Origin: Treponema sp.
GTDB taxonomy: Bacteria; Spirochaetota; Spirochaetia; Treponematales; Breznakiellaceae
Length of the DNA stretch: 46,109 nucleotides
Assembly: GCA_009785215.1 (NCBI GenBank)
Contig: WQWU01000016.1
Location: forward strand, 1 to 46,109
Reading direction: 5' to 3'
Positions within the stretch are counted from its first letter, which is position 1. Every line of letters starts with the position of its first letter. Shown here piece after piece: positions 8,467 to 16,806 of this stretch. The notes beneath the pieces are model-generated. The model had not been told where the DNA came from, did not search any database, and was given only the letters and a program-made list of their open reading frames with translations. The translations under genes and the position numbers were made by a program.

Positions 8467-8495
8467 ACATTAACAAAACAACAATTATTTGTCAA
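8467..8495 (-). promoter_or_regulatory. Sigma70-type promoter of tRNA-Pro
   Basis: On the minus strand a perfect TTGACA (8490-8495) is followed after 17 bp by TAATGT (8467-8472). The predicted start near 8460 would leave a short leader of about 16 nt before the mature tRNA 5' end at 8443. This is among the best consensus promoters in the window. Confidence 0.78.
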
Positions 8496-8519
8496 GAAAG
8501 CCGTATCCTTCTGTAGTCC

Positions 8520-10187
8520 TTACATCTTTAATACAGATTTATCGTAATCTGCAGGCGGGATGAATCCCAATAATAACATACAGGTTGATGCAACAGAACT
8601 TATTCCTAATCCTTCGTTTAAGCAGCTTTCTTTCGGTTCATTGGGGTACTCGCCTTTACATTCGGGATCATAAATAATGCAGGGAACAGGATTTAAACTG
8701 TGGCTTGTTTTTGCTTTTGGAGTGCCGTCTTCTTTAAGCGATACAGCGCCTGTTTTTTTCTCGTGTTCGAACATGTCATCACTATTGCCGTGATCTGCGG
8801 TAATAACCATTACGGCTCCGCTTTCATCGGCAGCTTTTTTTAATCTGCCAAGCTGAACATCCATACCTTCCATTGATTCGATAACTGCTTTGTATACGCC
8901 TGTATGTCCAACCATATCGCCGTTGGGGTAATTAAGCCTGATAAAATCATATTTACCGCTTTGAATAGCTTCGACAACTTTATCCGTTATTTCTTTACAC
9001 TTCATTAAAGGTTTTTGTTCAAAAGGAATAACATCGCTTTTTATTTCGATATAGTCTTCCAGTTTTTCATCAAACTTGCCTGTGCGGTTGCCGTTAAAAA
9101 AGTAAGTGACATGTCCAAACTTTTGCGTTTCTGAAATTGCAAGTGTTCTTGTTCCGCTTGCCGCAAGATATTCACCCATTGTCTTATCGATAGAAGGCGG
9201 GCTTACAAGATAACGGGAAGGAACATGCAAGTCGCCGTCGTATTCCATCATTCCGGCATAACAGACTTTCGGTCTGCGTTTACGGTCAAATTTATCAAAG
9301 ACGTCATCTTCAAAGGCGGCAGTCATTTCAAGTGCGCGATCGCCTCGGAAGTTAAAATATATAACAGAGTCGCCGTCTTCGATTGTACCTATTGGTTTGC
9401 CGCCTTCCGCTACAACAAATTCTTTTAAGTCCTGATCAATAATGCCCGGTATTTCTTTACGGTAAGTTTCTACAGCTTCACGAGCCGAGGCAAACTGGCG
9501 GGCAGTTCCAAGTACATGTGTCTGCCAGCCGCGATCTACCATTGACCAGTCTGCTCCGTAACGATCCATAGTGATCCACATACGCCCGCCGCCGGATGCA
9601 ATCTTTGCATCAAAGCCGCCGTTATTTAATTCTTTTAAAAAGGTTTCAAAAGGATCGAGGTACTCAAATGCGCTTGTTTCTCCGACATCGCGGCCGTCGA
9701 ACAGGATATGAATGCGTACATTTTTTACGTTTTCTTTTTTTGCCTGGGTGATCATCGCTTTTAAGTGATCCATGTGGCTGTGAACATTGCCGTCAGAGAA
9801 AAGCCCTATAAAGTGGAGTGTGCTGTTAGCGGATTCATTTACATTATTAACAATTTCTTTCCATGCAGAGCCCTGGAATATAGCATTTGTTTCGATGGAT
9901 TTTGAAACAAGCGCCGCACCCTGATTAAAAACACGTCCGCAGCCCATTGCATTGTGTCCAACTTCGCTGTTACCCATATCTTCGTCGGAGGGAAGCCCAA
10001 CGGCTGTTCCGTGCGCTTTTAACTTTATATGAGGGCTTATATCTGTAAGCAGATTTAAATTATCCATTTTTGAAGCGGCAACAGCATCACCTTCTTTGTA
10101 TTTACCGTATCCAACGCCATCCATGATGACTAAAACTACAGGACCGCGGCGTCCTTTCCAGTTTGGGTTTTTTTCTAAAGCTTTCAT
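8520..10187 (-). CDS. gpmI: 2,3-bisphosphoglycerate-independent phosphoglycerate mutase
   Basis: GpmI interconverts 3- and 2-phosphoglycerate in glycolysis and gluconeogenesis using two manganese ions and a phosphoserine intermediate. The 555-residue protein has the metal motif VIMDGVGYG near the N-terminus, the nucleophile region DEDMGNSEVGHNAMGCG, and C-terminal ligands in VITADHGNSDDM. The length is slightly above the usual ~510. AGGAG precedes the ATG by seven bases and an extended -10 box (TGTTATAAT, 10206-10214) lies just upstream, so it is probably transcribed alone. A partial copy of the repeat found in lnt sits immediately upstream of this promoter. Confidence 0.95.
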   Translation of the reverse strand: MKALEKNPNWKGRRGPVVLVIMDGVGYGKYKEGDAVAASKMDNLNLLTDISPHIKLKAHGTAVGLPSDEDMGNSEVGHNAMGCGRVFNQGAALVSKSIETNAIFQGSAWKEIVNNVNESANSTLHFIGLFSDGNVHSHMDHLKAMITQAKKENVKNVRIHILFDGRDVGETSAFEYLDPFETFLKELNNGGFDAKIASGGGRMWITMDRYGADWSMVDRGWQTHVLGTARQFASAREAVETYRKEIPGIIDQDLKEFVVAEGGKPIGTIEDGDSVIYFNFRGDRALEMTAAFEDDVFDKFDRKRRPKVCYAGMMEYDGDLHVPSRYLVSPPSIDKTMGEYLAASGTRTLAISETQKFGHVTYFFNGNRTGKFDEKLEDYIEIKSDVIPFEQKPLMKCKEITDKVVEAIQSGKYDFIRLNYPNGDMVGHTGVYKAVIESMEGMDVQLGRLKKAADESGAVMVITADHGNSDDMFEHEKKTGAVSLKEDGTPKAKTSHSLNPVPCIIYDPECKGEYPNEPKESCLNEGLGISSVASTCMLLLGFIPPADYDKSVLKM

Positions 10188-10205
10188 ATTTAACTCCTGC
10201 CTTTG

Positions 10206-10214
10206 ATTATAACA
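10206..10214 (-). promoter_or_regulatory. Extended -10 promoter box of gpmI
   Basis: The minus strand reads TGTTATAAT, an extended -10 element, with transcription expected to begin near 10199. This gives a leader of about 12 nt that still contains the AGGAG ribosome binding site. No good -35 is evident, as expected for an extended -10 promoter. Confidence 0.6.
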
Positions 10215-10229
10215 AATATAGAATTATTC

Positions 10230-10257
10230 GGAAAGACCTCTCGCAGAGACGCAGAGT
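10230..10257 (+). repeat. Half-copy of the palindromic repeat element seen in lnt
   Basis: The stretch around AGACCTCTCGCAGAGACGCAGAG resembles one arm of the inverted-repeat element inserted in lnt (17862-17994), sharing the outer end GGAA(A)GACCTCTC and the CAGAG-rich body. It lies between the gpmI promoter and the end of the radical SAM gene and has no matching second arm here, so it is likely a decayed or solo end. Confidence 0.6.
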
Positions 10258-10267
10258 AAAATAAGCT

Positions 10268-11122
10268 TTAGTAATAAACAACCACAGGAGTAGATATTCT
10301 TTTTTTTATTAAAATATTACGTAAGGATTCTGCACGCTCTTCCAAATATTCTGCGGGTAATTCTGATGCCAGCGGATCTTCCGGCGCAGAACGCGCCTTG
10401 CCGTAAAGCTGTACTTTTCGGATCTTGCCGCCGCTTTCTGCGCTTACAGCTAACTCTTGTACAAGGTTTAGCCAGGCTTTTATTTCTGTTTCAGGCGGCG
10501 GCTCTGCGTTTACTGCGCAGAGCATTGTTTGTATTGTTACAGGTGCAGAAGAAACGAATTCTTTTATTTTTTCGATTAATTCTTTGTGGGGTATTTTACA
10601 GCGGTTTATTTTTTCATACCATTCCGGCGTTCCTGCATCCAGTTTTAACCAGATATTTAACGAATCATTTTTTACTGCAGTACATTTTAACAGAGAAAAA
10701 ACTTCCGGCTGTAAAAGTCCTGTTCCGTTTGTGATAATAACAAGATCTGCAGAAGGCGACGTTTCTTTGCGGATTTCTTCTGCCAGTGTTAACGCATCTG
10801 TAAAAAATGGAGAGAGTGTCGGCTCTCCGTTGCCGGAAAAACAAATATCTTTTATTGGAATGTTTTGTTTAATTGCAGCAGTTACAGCAGAGCGTAAATC
10901 GTCTTTCAATTGTTCAAGTGAAAATTCTGCATTATTAAAAAAGGGAAATACTTCGCAGTACGGGCAGTTAAATTGGCAGCTTTTTTTTTCTGGATATAGA
11001 TTTATACCAATGGAAAGCCCTGCGCTTCTGCGTGAATAAACAGGATAAACAATTACACCTTTTTCCCTTTCGCGGTGATTTGTAACCGGAGTGATGTTTA
11101 ACGCCATGTTATATGTTATCAT
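10268..11122 (-). CDS. Radical SAM protein (COG0731-like)
   Basis: The 284-residue product binds a [4Fe-4S] cluster and S-adenosylmethionine through CQFNCPYC (C49, C53, C56), followed by the glycine-rich FSGNGEPTLSP segment typical of the fold. The overall plan resembles COG0731-type radical SAM proteins, with the cluster motif near the N-terminus. I considered it as the radical SAM partner of the AMMECR1/Memo set, but that enzyme is larger and its cysteine motif is in a different context. The start is uncertain: ATG 11122 or ATG 11107, neither with a Shine-Dalgarno sequence. It diverges from the rlmK-like gene with 6-21 bp between starts. The substrate is unknown. Confidence 0.8.
   Translation of the reverse strand: MITYNMALNITPVTNHREREKGVIVYPVYSRRSAGLSIGINLYPEKKSCQFNCPYCEVFPFFNNAEFSLEQLKDDLRSAVTAAIKQNIPIKDICFSGNGEPTLSPFFTDALTLAEEIRKETSPSADLVIITNGTGLLQPEVFSLLKCTAVKNDSLNIWLKLDAGTPEWYEKINRCKIPHKELIEKIKEFVSSAPVTIQTMLCAVNAEPPPETEIKAWLNLVQELAVSAESGGKIRKVQLYGKARSAPEDPLASELPAEYLEERAESLRNILIKKRISTPVVVYY
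11114..11122 (+). promoter_or_regulatory. Extended -10 box abutting the rlmK-like start codon
   Basis: TGTTATCAT ends at 11122 and is followed by six bases and then the ATG at 11129. Transcription from it would begin at or next to the start codon. There is no ribosome binding site, so a leaderless mRNA is inferred. Confidence 0.5.
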
Positions 11123-11128
11123 ATACTC

Positions 11129-12208
11129 ATGGAAGATAAAACCGCATTACAAGCGAAAATGCTTCTAAATCGTTTGCAGAAACGTTTTCGTCATTTAAAG
11201 AAATGGGCGCACGCTGGGGCTTCAACGGAAGCTGCGGCGCAAAAATCAGGCATTGGAGCTTTTAGGCTTTATGACCGCGATATACCTGAAATTCCGCTTG
11301 TGATAGATTTTTACGGAGACTGCGCTAAATTAAATGAAGCCGCTCTATGCGGCGCTTTATACAAACGGCCTTACGAAAAAGACGAGGCGGAAGAGGCGCA
11401 TTGGCTCTCTGTAATGAAAGAAAGTATTGGCTCGGCGATTGGAATAAACCCTGAGTTTATTTTTTTTAAGCAGCGGCAGAAACAAAAAAGCGGGAGTAAA
11501 TCCAAATCTCAATATGAAAAAATAAAGGAAGAACGTTTTGAAAAAGTTGTAACCGAAGGCGGGCTTTTCTTTAAGGTAAATTTATCCGATTACCTTGATA
11601 CAGGACTTTTCGCAGACAGAAGGCTTCTGCGTGCCATGATACGCTCACAAGCTTCAGGTAAAAAAGTTTTAAATTTATTTTCATATACAGGGTCGTTTTC
11701 TGTTTATGCGGCTATAGGAGGCGCGGTATCTACAGATTCTGTAGATCTTTCTAATACTTATTTAGATTGGGCACGGGAAAATTTTGAAATAAACGGAATG
11801 AAAGCGAATCTAGTTAAGTATTACGATGATTTTTTTGGAAGAGTTTCACAGGTTTCAAATACACTCTTAAAAGCTGATGTTTTGGATTTCCTGGATAGAG
11901 CAATTAATTCAAAAAAACGCTGGGATATTATAATTTTAGACCCGCCGGCTTTTTCCAATTCAAAAAAAATGACAGATACTTTTGATTTAAGCCGTGATTT
12001 GCCGGAGCTTGTAAAAAAATGCCTAAAGCTGCTAACACCCGGAGGCAAAATTTATGTTAGTATTAATCTGCGCCGCGCCGCGCCATCGGCAGAAGAACTT
12101 GAGACAAAGATCGGCAAAATAAAAATTACAGATTTGACAAATAGTCTTATAAGCGAAGATTTTAAAGGTAAAAAAACACCAAAAACTTTTTTGGTAACTT
12201 TAAAATAA
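11129..12208 (+). CDS. RlmK-like class I SAM-dependent 23S rRNA methyltransferase
   Basis: The 359-residue protein aligns by eye with the C-terminal (RlmK, m7G2069) half of E. coli RlmKL: an N-terminal region with MLLNRLQKRFRHLKKWA and FRLYDRDIPEIPLVIDFYGD, then VNLSDYLDTGLFADRR, the SAM motif NLFSYTGSFSVYAAIGG, VDLSNTYLDWARENFEING, and the catalytic LDPPAFSNSK. The RlmL half is absent, so it is a stand-alone enzyme; the exact base modified is inferred. It probably acts on 23S rRNA in the cytoplasm. No Shine-Dalgarno sequence is present and an extended -10 box lies six bases before the ATG. Divergent from the radical SAM gene. Confidence 0.88.
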   Translation: MEDKTALQAKMLLNRLQKRFRHLKKWAHAGASTEAAAQKSGIGAFRLYDRDIPEIPLVIDFYGDCAKLNEAALCGALYKRPYEKDEAEEAHWLSVMKESIGSAIGINPEFIFFKQRQKQKSGSKSKSQYEKIKEERFEKVVTEGGLFFKVNLSDYLDTGLFADRRLLRAMIRSQASGKKVLNLFSYTGSFSVYAAIGGAVSTDSVDLSNTYLDWARENFEINGMKANLVKYYDDFFGRVSQVSNTLLKADVLDFLDRAINSKKRWDIIILDPPAFSNSKKMTDTFDLSRDLPELVKKCLKLLTPGGKIYVSINLRRAAPSAEELETKIGKIKITDLTNSLISEDFKGKKTPKTFLVTLK

Positions 12209-12238
12209 TTGGACAATTTAAAATGTGTGTTGTATAAT
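12209..12238 (+). promoter_or_regulatory. Promoter of the LRR protein gene
   Basis: TTGGAC (12209-12214) is followed after 18 bp by a perfect TATAAT (12233-12238). The predicted start near 12245 leaves the ribosome binding site AGAGGG and ATG 12255 just downstream. Confidence 0.65.
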
Positions 12239-12254
12239 GAGAAGAGAGGGATAT

Positions 12255-13223
12255 ATGTTTAAAAAAATCATTATTATTTTTGTATTTTTTGCTTTATTTA
12301 CAAAACTTGCGGTAACCATTGAAGCGCAGAGTTTTGATAGTGAAAGTGATTTTATTGTAGAATCAATAGGAGACAGCCCCAATGTGCGTATAACAGGGTA
12401 TAATATAAACAAGGCAGAAGTCCGTATTCCAAGACAAATAAGAAGAATGACAGTTGTTGCAATCGGAGACAATGCTTTTTTTAACAGAGGATTAAGAAGT
12501 GTAACAATACCCGTTAATGTATTTTTTATCGGAAAAGAAGCGTTTGCCGGAAATGAATTAAATACAATAACGATAGGTTCAAATGTTTTTATGTATGATA
12601 ATTCATTTAATGCAGGATTTTACAGTTTTTATCTGGAAAATAACCGAAGGGCAGGAACCTATATTTTCTCCAACGGTAATTGGAGCAGTCAAGTAGTAAT
12701 AGTAGAACCTCCTGCAGAAGAAAGAACGGCTGTCACAATAGCGCCCCCGCCTTCAAGCGGCATTTCTGCTCCTAAATTGGATACATATATTGGATTTTCT
12801 TTAAACATTAGTTTTTGGGATTACGGTCCTAGCTCACTTGTTCCAGGTACGGCTTTTCATCTTGGTCTGATTACAGATATAGGCAAAGTTTCCATCGGTA
12901 TAATGGGAGAAGGCGGAGGTTTTTTAGGCGTAATGGTTCCTGACTTTGAAGATATTGGAATTTCGTACGGCTCTTTCTTCGGCAGTTTTATTGAATTCTT
13001 CTTTAATAATAACTTTGGTTTTAACATTGGCGGCGGCATTATTGGCGGTTCATCTTCCACCAGGTATAATTCAAGAAAAGAATACTTTTTCCCTTTCTCG
13101 GAAATTAACTTAATAATAGGAGACGAAGATAATTCTTTAGGATTATTTTTCCGCTATTACTTTAATGACTCAAGCCATTTTTATGACAAGTTCTCTGTTG
13201 GAATTAAGAGAAGAGGATTCTAA
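12255..13223 (+). CDS. Exported leucine-rich repeat (BspA/TpLRR-type) protein with C-terminal barrel-like domain
   Basis: The ATG at 12255 is chosen over an upstream in-frame ATG at 12225 because it has AGAGGG five to six bases before it and opens a clean signal peptide (FKKIIIIFVFFALFTKL). Mature residues about 30-110 contain BspA-like LRR units (VAIGDNAFFNRGLRSVTIP, IGKEAFAGNELNTITIG), which in treponemes mediate surface binding. A proline-rich linker (PPPSSG) leads to a glycine- and aromatic-rich C-terminal part that reads like a membrane barrel (GFNIGGGIIGGSSS). It could therefore combine a surface LRR domain with an outer-membrane anchor. The ligand is unknown. It ends close to the convergent rpmE gene. 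Confidence 0.78.
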   Translation: MFKKIIIIFVFFALFTKLAVTIEAQSFDSESDFIVESIGDSPNVRITGYNINKAEVRIPRQIRRMTVVAIGDNAFFNRGLRSVTIPVNVFFIGKEAFAGNELNTITIGSNVFMYDNSFNAGFYSFYLENNRRAGTYIFSNGNWSSQVVIVEPPAEERTAVTIAPPPSSGISAPKLDTYIGFSLNISFWDYGPSSLVPGTAFHLGLITDIGKVSIGIMGEGGGFLGVMVPDFEDIGISYGSFFGSFIEFFFNNNFGFNIGGGIIGGSSSTRYNSRKEYFFPFSEINLIIGDEDNSLGLFFRYYFNDSSHFYDKFSVGIKRRGF

Positions 13224-13246
13224 AATAATAGTGAAAAATAAAGAAA

Positions 13247-13450
13247 TTACTCTTTAATATTGTATTTCTTTCTGAATCTTTCGATGCGGCCTGCAGTATC
13301 AACAAGTTTCTGCTTGCCTGTAAAGAAAGGGTGGCAAGATGAACAAATTTCTATCTTGATATCCTTAATTGTTGAGCGGGTCTCGATAACATTCCCGCAT
13401 GCACAGGATATTTTTGTCATTTCGTACTTTGGGTGTATTCCGTTTCTCAT
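13247..13450 (-). CDS. rpmE: 50S ribosomal protein L31 (zinc-binding form)
   Basis: This 67-residue protein begins [10 protein letters not shown] and has the zinc-binding cysteines of the C+ type (SCACGN and CSSCHPF), ending in the RFRKKYN segment common to bacterial L31. The start is at 13450, with GGAGG six bases upstream; the TTG four codons earlier falls within that ribosome binding site and is rejected. It lies about 80 bp downstream of rho, an arrangement common in bacteria. No zinc-free paralogue is in the window. Confidence 0.95.
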   Translation of the reverse strand: MRNGIHPKYEMTKISCACGNVIETRSTIKDIKIEICSSCHPFFTGKQKLVDTAGRIERFRKKYNIKE

Positions 13451-13532
13451 TTTTTCCTCCAAAAATTGTCCAACCCCGTCAATTTACCAATCGCGGTTTA
13501 AGGACGTAATCCATTCATTGAAACTGACATTA

Positions 13533-15023
13533 TCAATCTATGCCGCCGGTTCCAGTATTCATGGATCTTAGGAATGCTTCATTATTCTTGCTTTTCTTCA
13601 TTCTGTCAACTAGCAATTCGATAATTTCGATATCGTCCATGGGGTTTATTACCTTGCGCAAAATCCAGATTTTCTGCAATTCTTCCTCGGTAAGAAGCAG
13701 TTCTTCCTTGCGGGTTCCGGACTTTTTTATATTGATTGCCGGGAACAGGCGGCGGTCTGAAATACGCCTATCCAGGTTAATTTCCATATTGCCGGTACCT
13801 TTAAATTCTTCAAAGATAACTTCGTCCATGCGGCTGCCTGTTTCAACAAGAGCAGTAGAAATAATTGTTAAACTGCCGCCTTCTTCTATATTACGGGCAG
13901 CGCCGAAGAAACGCTTTGGTTTATGCAGTGCATTAGAATCAACACCGCCGGAAAGGATCTTGCCCGATGTCGGCACTGTCTGGTTATATGCGCGCGCAAG
14001 ACGGGTTATCGAATCTAAAAGGATTACAACATCTCTTTTATGCTCTACAAGGCGTTTGGCTTTTTCCAAAACCATCTCGGTTACCTGGACGTGACGTGTA
14101 GCCTGTTCATCAAAGGTTGATGAAATAACTTCTGCGCGCACGGTGCGTTCCATGTCTGTTACTTCTTCCGGGCGTTCATCGATAAGAAGAACTATTAAAT
14201 AAACTTCCGGATGATTTTTTGTGATAGCATTTGCAATTTTCTGCATCATTATTGTTTTACCGGTTCGCGGCGGAGCAACGATTAATGAACGCTGACCCTT
14301 GCCGATAGGACAGAATAAATTGATAACTCTTTCGCTTATACCTTCTGTAGATGTTTCAAGGTTTAATTTACGGTTTGGATAGAGCGGAGTAAGGTTATCA
14401 AAGGGAATACGGTTTTGTGCAACTGTAGGGTCATCGTAATTTACGGTTTCTACCCTTAACATGGCAAAAAAGCGTTCGCCTTCTTTTGGACTGCGAATTT
14501 GACCATATACCGTATCGCCTGTTTTAAGCGCAAAGAGCCGAATCTGGCTTGGGCTTATGTAAATATCATCCGGGCCCGGAAGATATGAATTTTGCGGACT
14601 GCGAAGAAAACCGTAACTATCCGGTAAAATTTCCAGAGAACCGTAGGCGTAAATGATTCCGCCTCTTTCTGTGTGCGCTTTAAGAAGAGCAAAAACAATT
14701 TCCTGTTTTTTAAGAATAACCATGTCATCGTGAGTGATGTTATAGCAGGCTGCAAGCTCGCGCAGATCCTTCATATTTAATCTTATAAGTTCATTTATAG
14801 TAAGGCGCGGTTTACCGCTGTCCTGTTCCTGGCGCGGAACAGGTTTGCCGTACAAGTCAGGCATGGATGGAAGTTTTGGTAACGCTGGTAAAACTTCTGT
14901 TTTACCTTGCAAAACCTCCGTATTGGATGATTCCGTTTCTTCGTTTGAATCTGCAGGTATTGCAGATTCTTCGTTTACTGCATTAGTTTCCGCTGTTTTT
15001 TTTGCTCTTTTTACAACTGCCAT
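13533..15023 (-). CDS. rho: Transcription termination factor Rho
   Basis: Rho is the hexameric RNA-dependent ATPase that ends transcription of untranslated RNA. The 496-residue product has the RNA-binding N-terminal region ([39 protein letters not shown]), the Walker A APPRTGKT, the Walker [16 protein letters not shown], and the C-terminal RRLFPAINI. It starts with about 75 extra residues rich in Glu, Ser, Ala and Pro before the conserved part, probably disordered. ATG 15023 is preferred: AGGTGG lies upstream and the in-frame GTG at 15032 lies inside it. rpmE follows on the same strand. Confidence 0.97.
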   Translation of the reverse strand: MAVVKRAKKTAETNAVNEESAIPADSNEETESSNTEVLQGKTEVLPALPKLPSMPDLYGKPVPRQEQDSGKPRLTINELIRLNMKDLRELAACYNITHDDMVILKKQEIVFALLKAHTERGGIIYAYGSLEILPDSYGFLRSPQNSYLPGPDDIYISPSQIRLFALKTGDTVYGQIRSPKEGERFFAMLRVETVNYDDPTVAQNRIPFDNLTPLYPNRKLNLETSTEGISERVINLFCPIGKGQRSLIVAPPRTGKTIMMQKIANAITKNHPEVYLIVLLIDERPEEVTDMERTVRAEVISSTFDEQATRHVQVTEMVLEKAKRLVEHKRDVVILLDSITRLARAYNQTVPTSGKILSGGVDSNALHKPKRFFGAARNIEEGGSLTIISTALVETGSRMDEVIFEEFKGTGNMEINLDRRISDRRLFPAINIKKSGTRKEELLLTEEELQKIWILRKVINPMDDIEIIELLVDRMKKSKNNEAFLRSMNTGTGGID

Positions 15024-15126
15024 TTTTACCACCTATGGATTGTGCCGCTTTCGCTTGGATTTAATTTAATTTTTTTTAGAACATTAATTTTCGAATGGAT
15101 ACTCCCAATCTAATATTTTTTTTGAT

Positions 15127-15639
15127 TTATGTCAACCGTTTATGTATCAATTCCATTAATGAAATTGCTGCACGGATACGGATTTCGTTTCTGGTTCCGG
15201 TAAAATAAAATTCTTCCGGTTTTACTGTTCCGCCTTTTAGTGCAGCGGCAATCCATACCGTTCCAACCGGAACAATACTGCCGTCTCCATCTGGTCCTGC
15301 AAGTCCTGTAACTGCGCCGGTTATACCAGCGCCGCTTTTTTTTAATGCACCCAAAGCCATTGAACAGGCTGTTTGTCTGCTTACAAGTCCATGTGAATCC
15401 AGTTCATTAGTATCCAGACCTAGCATTAAAACTTTTGCTTCTTTTGTATAACAAACAAATGAACCCCACAATACTCCGGAAGCTCCCGGTGTTTCAACAA
15501 GCAGCGATGAAACTAAACCGGCAGTGCATGATTCAGCCAATGCCAATGTAATGGAAAACTCTTTTAACTTTTTTATCAAACAAGCCGCTTTATTTTCGGC
15601 CTGAATAATCAACTCTTTTTCTGTTTCACATTCTAACAT
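15127..15639 (-). CDS. pncC: Nicotinamide-nucleotide amidohydrolase (CinA C-terminal domain type)
   Basis: PncC deamidates nicotinamide mononucleotide to nicotinate mononucleotide, recycling the by-product of DNA ligase. The 170-residue protein is a stand-alone CinA C-terminal domain with the active-site segment LALAESCTAGLVSSLL, the GASGVLWGSFVCYT region and VTGLAGPDG. The N-terminal CinA domain is absent, which is common. It overlaps the bactofilin stop by 14 bp, indicating cotranscription. Confidence 0.9.
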   Translation of the reverse strand: MLECETEKELIIQAENKAACLIKKLKEFSITLALAESCTAGLVSSLLVETPGASGVLWGSFVCYTKEAKVLMLGLDTNELDSHGLVSRQTACSMALGALKKSGAGITGAVTGLAGPDGDGSIVPVGTVWIAAALKGGTVKPEEFYFTGTRNEIRIRAAISLMELIHKRLT

Positions 15640-16054
15640 TTGAACGCTGTAAGTCCGCTTTTATTTCTTCGGCAGGACGGTGAAAAATTTCTATATCCTT
15701 TTCTACATTTGTCATTCTGCATTTGCCTTCGAAAAGAACACCGTCTGCAATACGAAGCCTTGCAGCGCTTACATCGCCAAGAACTTTTGCGCCGGTCATC
15801 ATATCAACCTTATCCAGCGCATGTACAGTGCCGGAGATCTGCCCAAAAACTGTAAGAGACCCTGCTGTTATGTGATCTGCATCTATAACTGCTTCTTTAT
15901 CTACAATAAGGTCGCCTGTAGCGTCAATTGTTCCTCTGAAGTTTCCCTGTATGCGCAAGGTTGTAGCAAATTTTAAAATACCGGTAAAACTTGTTGTTTT
16001 ACCGAGTATTACTATTTCTGTTTTATCTTTCTTTTTTCCTTCCCGTTTGGGCAT
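15626..16054 (-). CDS. Bactofilin
   Basis: Bactofilins are polymerising beta-helical cytoskeletal proteins that help set cell shape and local wall synthesis, including in helical and spirochaetal cells. The 142-residue product has the central repeat region (LRIQGNFRGTIDATGDLIVDK, VFGQISGTVHALDKVDMMTG) flanked by a charged N-terminus and C-terminal tail. ATG 16054 is chosen because GAGG lies five bases upstream; the ATG at 16072 has none. It sits between a response regulator gene and pncC in the reverse-strand block containing lnt, hup and rpsT. Confidence 0.93.
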   Translation of the reverse strand: MPKREGKKKDKTEIVILGKTTSFTGILKFATTLRIQGNFRGTIDATGDLIVDKEAVIDADHITAGSLTVFGQISGTVHALDKVDMMTGAKVLGDVSAARLRIADGVLFEGKCRMTNVEKDIEIFHRPAEEIKADLQRSNVRM

Positions 16055-16101
16055 TTTAACCTCATTTGGCATAACAAGCTGATAAGCGGCTATGCAGCTA
16101 T

Positions 16102-16806
16102 TTATGATTGCTCCTGCTGTAAGAACTTTCGTATTTGGCTTTCCAGTATGGATAAGCCAATTTCATCTTTTTTTAGATTATCCCATTCATTTATGGTTTT
16201 TTCAATCCTTGCGTCAAGGGCTGCTATATGTTTTCGTACAGACAGGATTTTTTCGCTTACAGGTTTTACAATTTCGCCGCCGTCTGCAGCTTTTTCGGAA
16301 ATAAGCGATATTGCCTTGTCAAGCTCGTCTATGCTTCCTACAAAAACAGAAAGGTTTTCTTTTAAATCTTTGTTTAATTCTTCAGCAAGCGCAAGACGTG
16401 TTTCGCGCACTTTTATCTGATCAAATAAAGCGCGGTTTCGTAAAACAGCATTAATACGCGCCAGGACTTCCGTAAAATTGAAAGGTTTTGTGATATAGTC
16501 ATCGACCCCTGCTTCAAAACCGGCAACTTTATCTTTTACATCGTCAAGGGCAGACAGCATGATTATGGAAATATTTTTATGTATAGGGTCTTTTTTCAGG
16601 GCTTTTGTAATTTCACGGCCTGTCATGCCGGGCATAATGTTGTCAAGAATGATAAGGTCGGGCATGAACTTTTTTACTTTTTCAATTACTTCCGGACCAT
16701 CATCGCACTTTTCTACTACAAAGCCGAGCTTGGACAGCATTACATCGAAAAAATCAAGATTAATGGTTTCGTCATCTGCGATTAAAATTTTCTTTTGGGT
16801 GTTCAT
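16102..16806 (-). CDS. Response regulator with C-terminal helical output region
   Basis: The 234-residue protein has an N-terminal receiver domain (about 1-125) with the acidic pair ADDE, the phosphoacceptor Asp in DLIILDNIMPG, the SALD position and the conserved TKPF lysine. The remaining ~105 residues are charged and helical with no DNA-binding or enzymatic motif, probably a coiled coil that signals by interaction. ATG 16806 is preceded by AGGGGAC and overlaps the lnt stop (ATGA), whereas the upstream candidate at 16842 lies inside lnt. No histidine kinase is nearby. Its place between lnt and bactofilin hints at an envelope or cell-shape function, which is inference. Confidence 0.88.
   Translation of the reverse strand: MNTQKKILIADDETINLDFFDVMLSKLGFVVEKCDDGPEVIEKVKKFMPDLIILDNIMPGMTGREITKALKKDPIHKNISIIMLSALDDVKDKVAGFEAGVDDYITKPFNFTEVLARINAVLRNRALFDQIKVRETRLALAEELNKDLKENLSVFVGSIDELDKAISLISEKAADGGEIVKPVSEKILSVRKHIAALDARIEKTINEWDNLKKDEIGLSILESQIRKFLQQEQS

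Noticed and set aside
10425..11039. 204-residue ORF opposite the radical SAM gene
   Set aside because: It lies antisense to a gene with clear motifs, lacks a ribosome binding site and has no recognisable domain.
10268..11122. Radical SAM gene as the missing AmmeMemoRadiSam enzyme
   Set aside because: The protein is shorter and its cysteine motif context matches COG0731-type proteins, and it does not adjoin amrA or either Memo gene.
13540..14094. 184-residue ORF antisense to rho
   Set aside because: Serine- and arginine-rich shadow of rho codons; no start signals.
15024..15032. GTG start of rho at 15032
   Set aside because: It overlaps the AGGTGG ribosome binding site serving ATG 15023.
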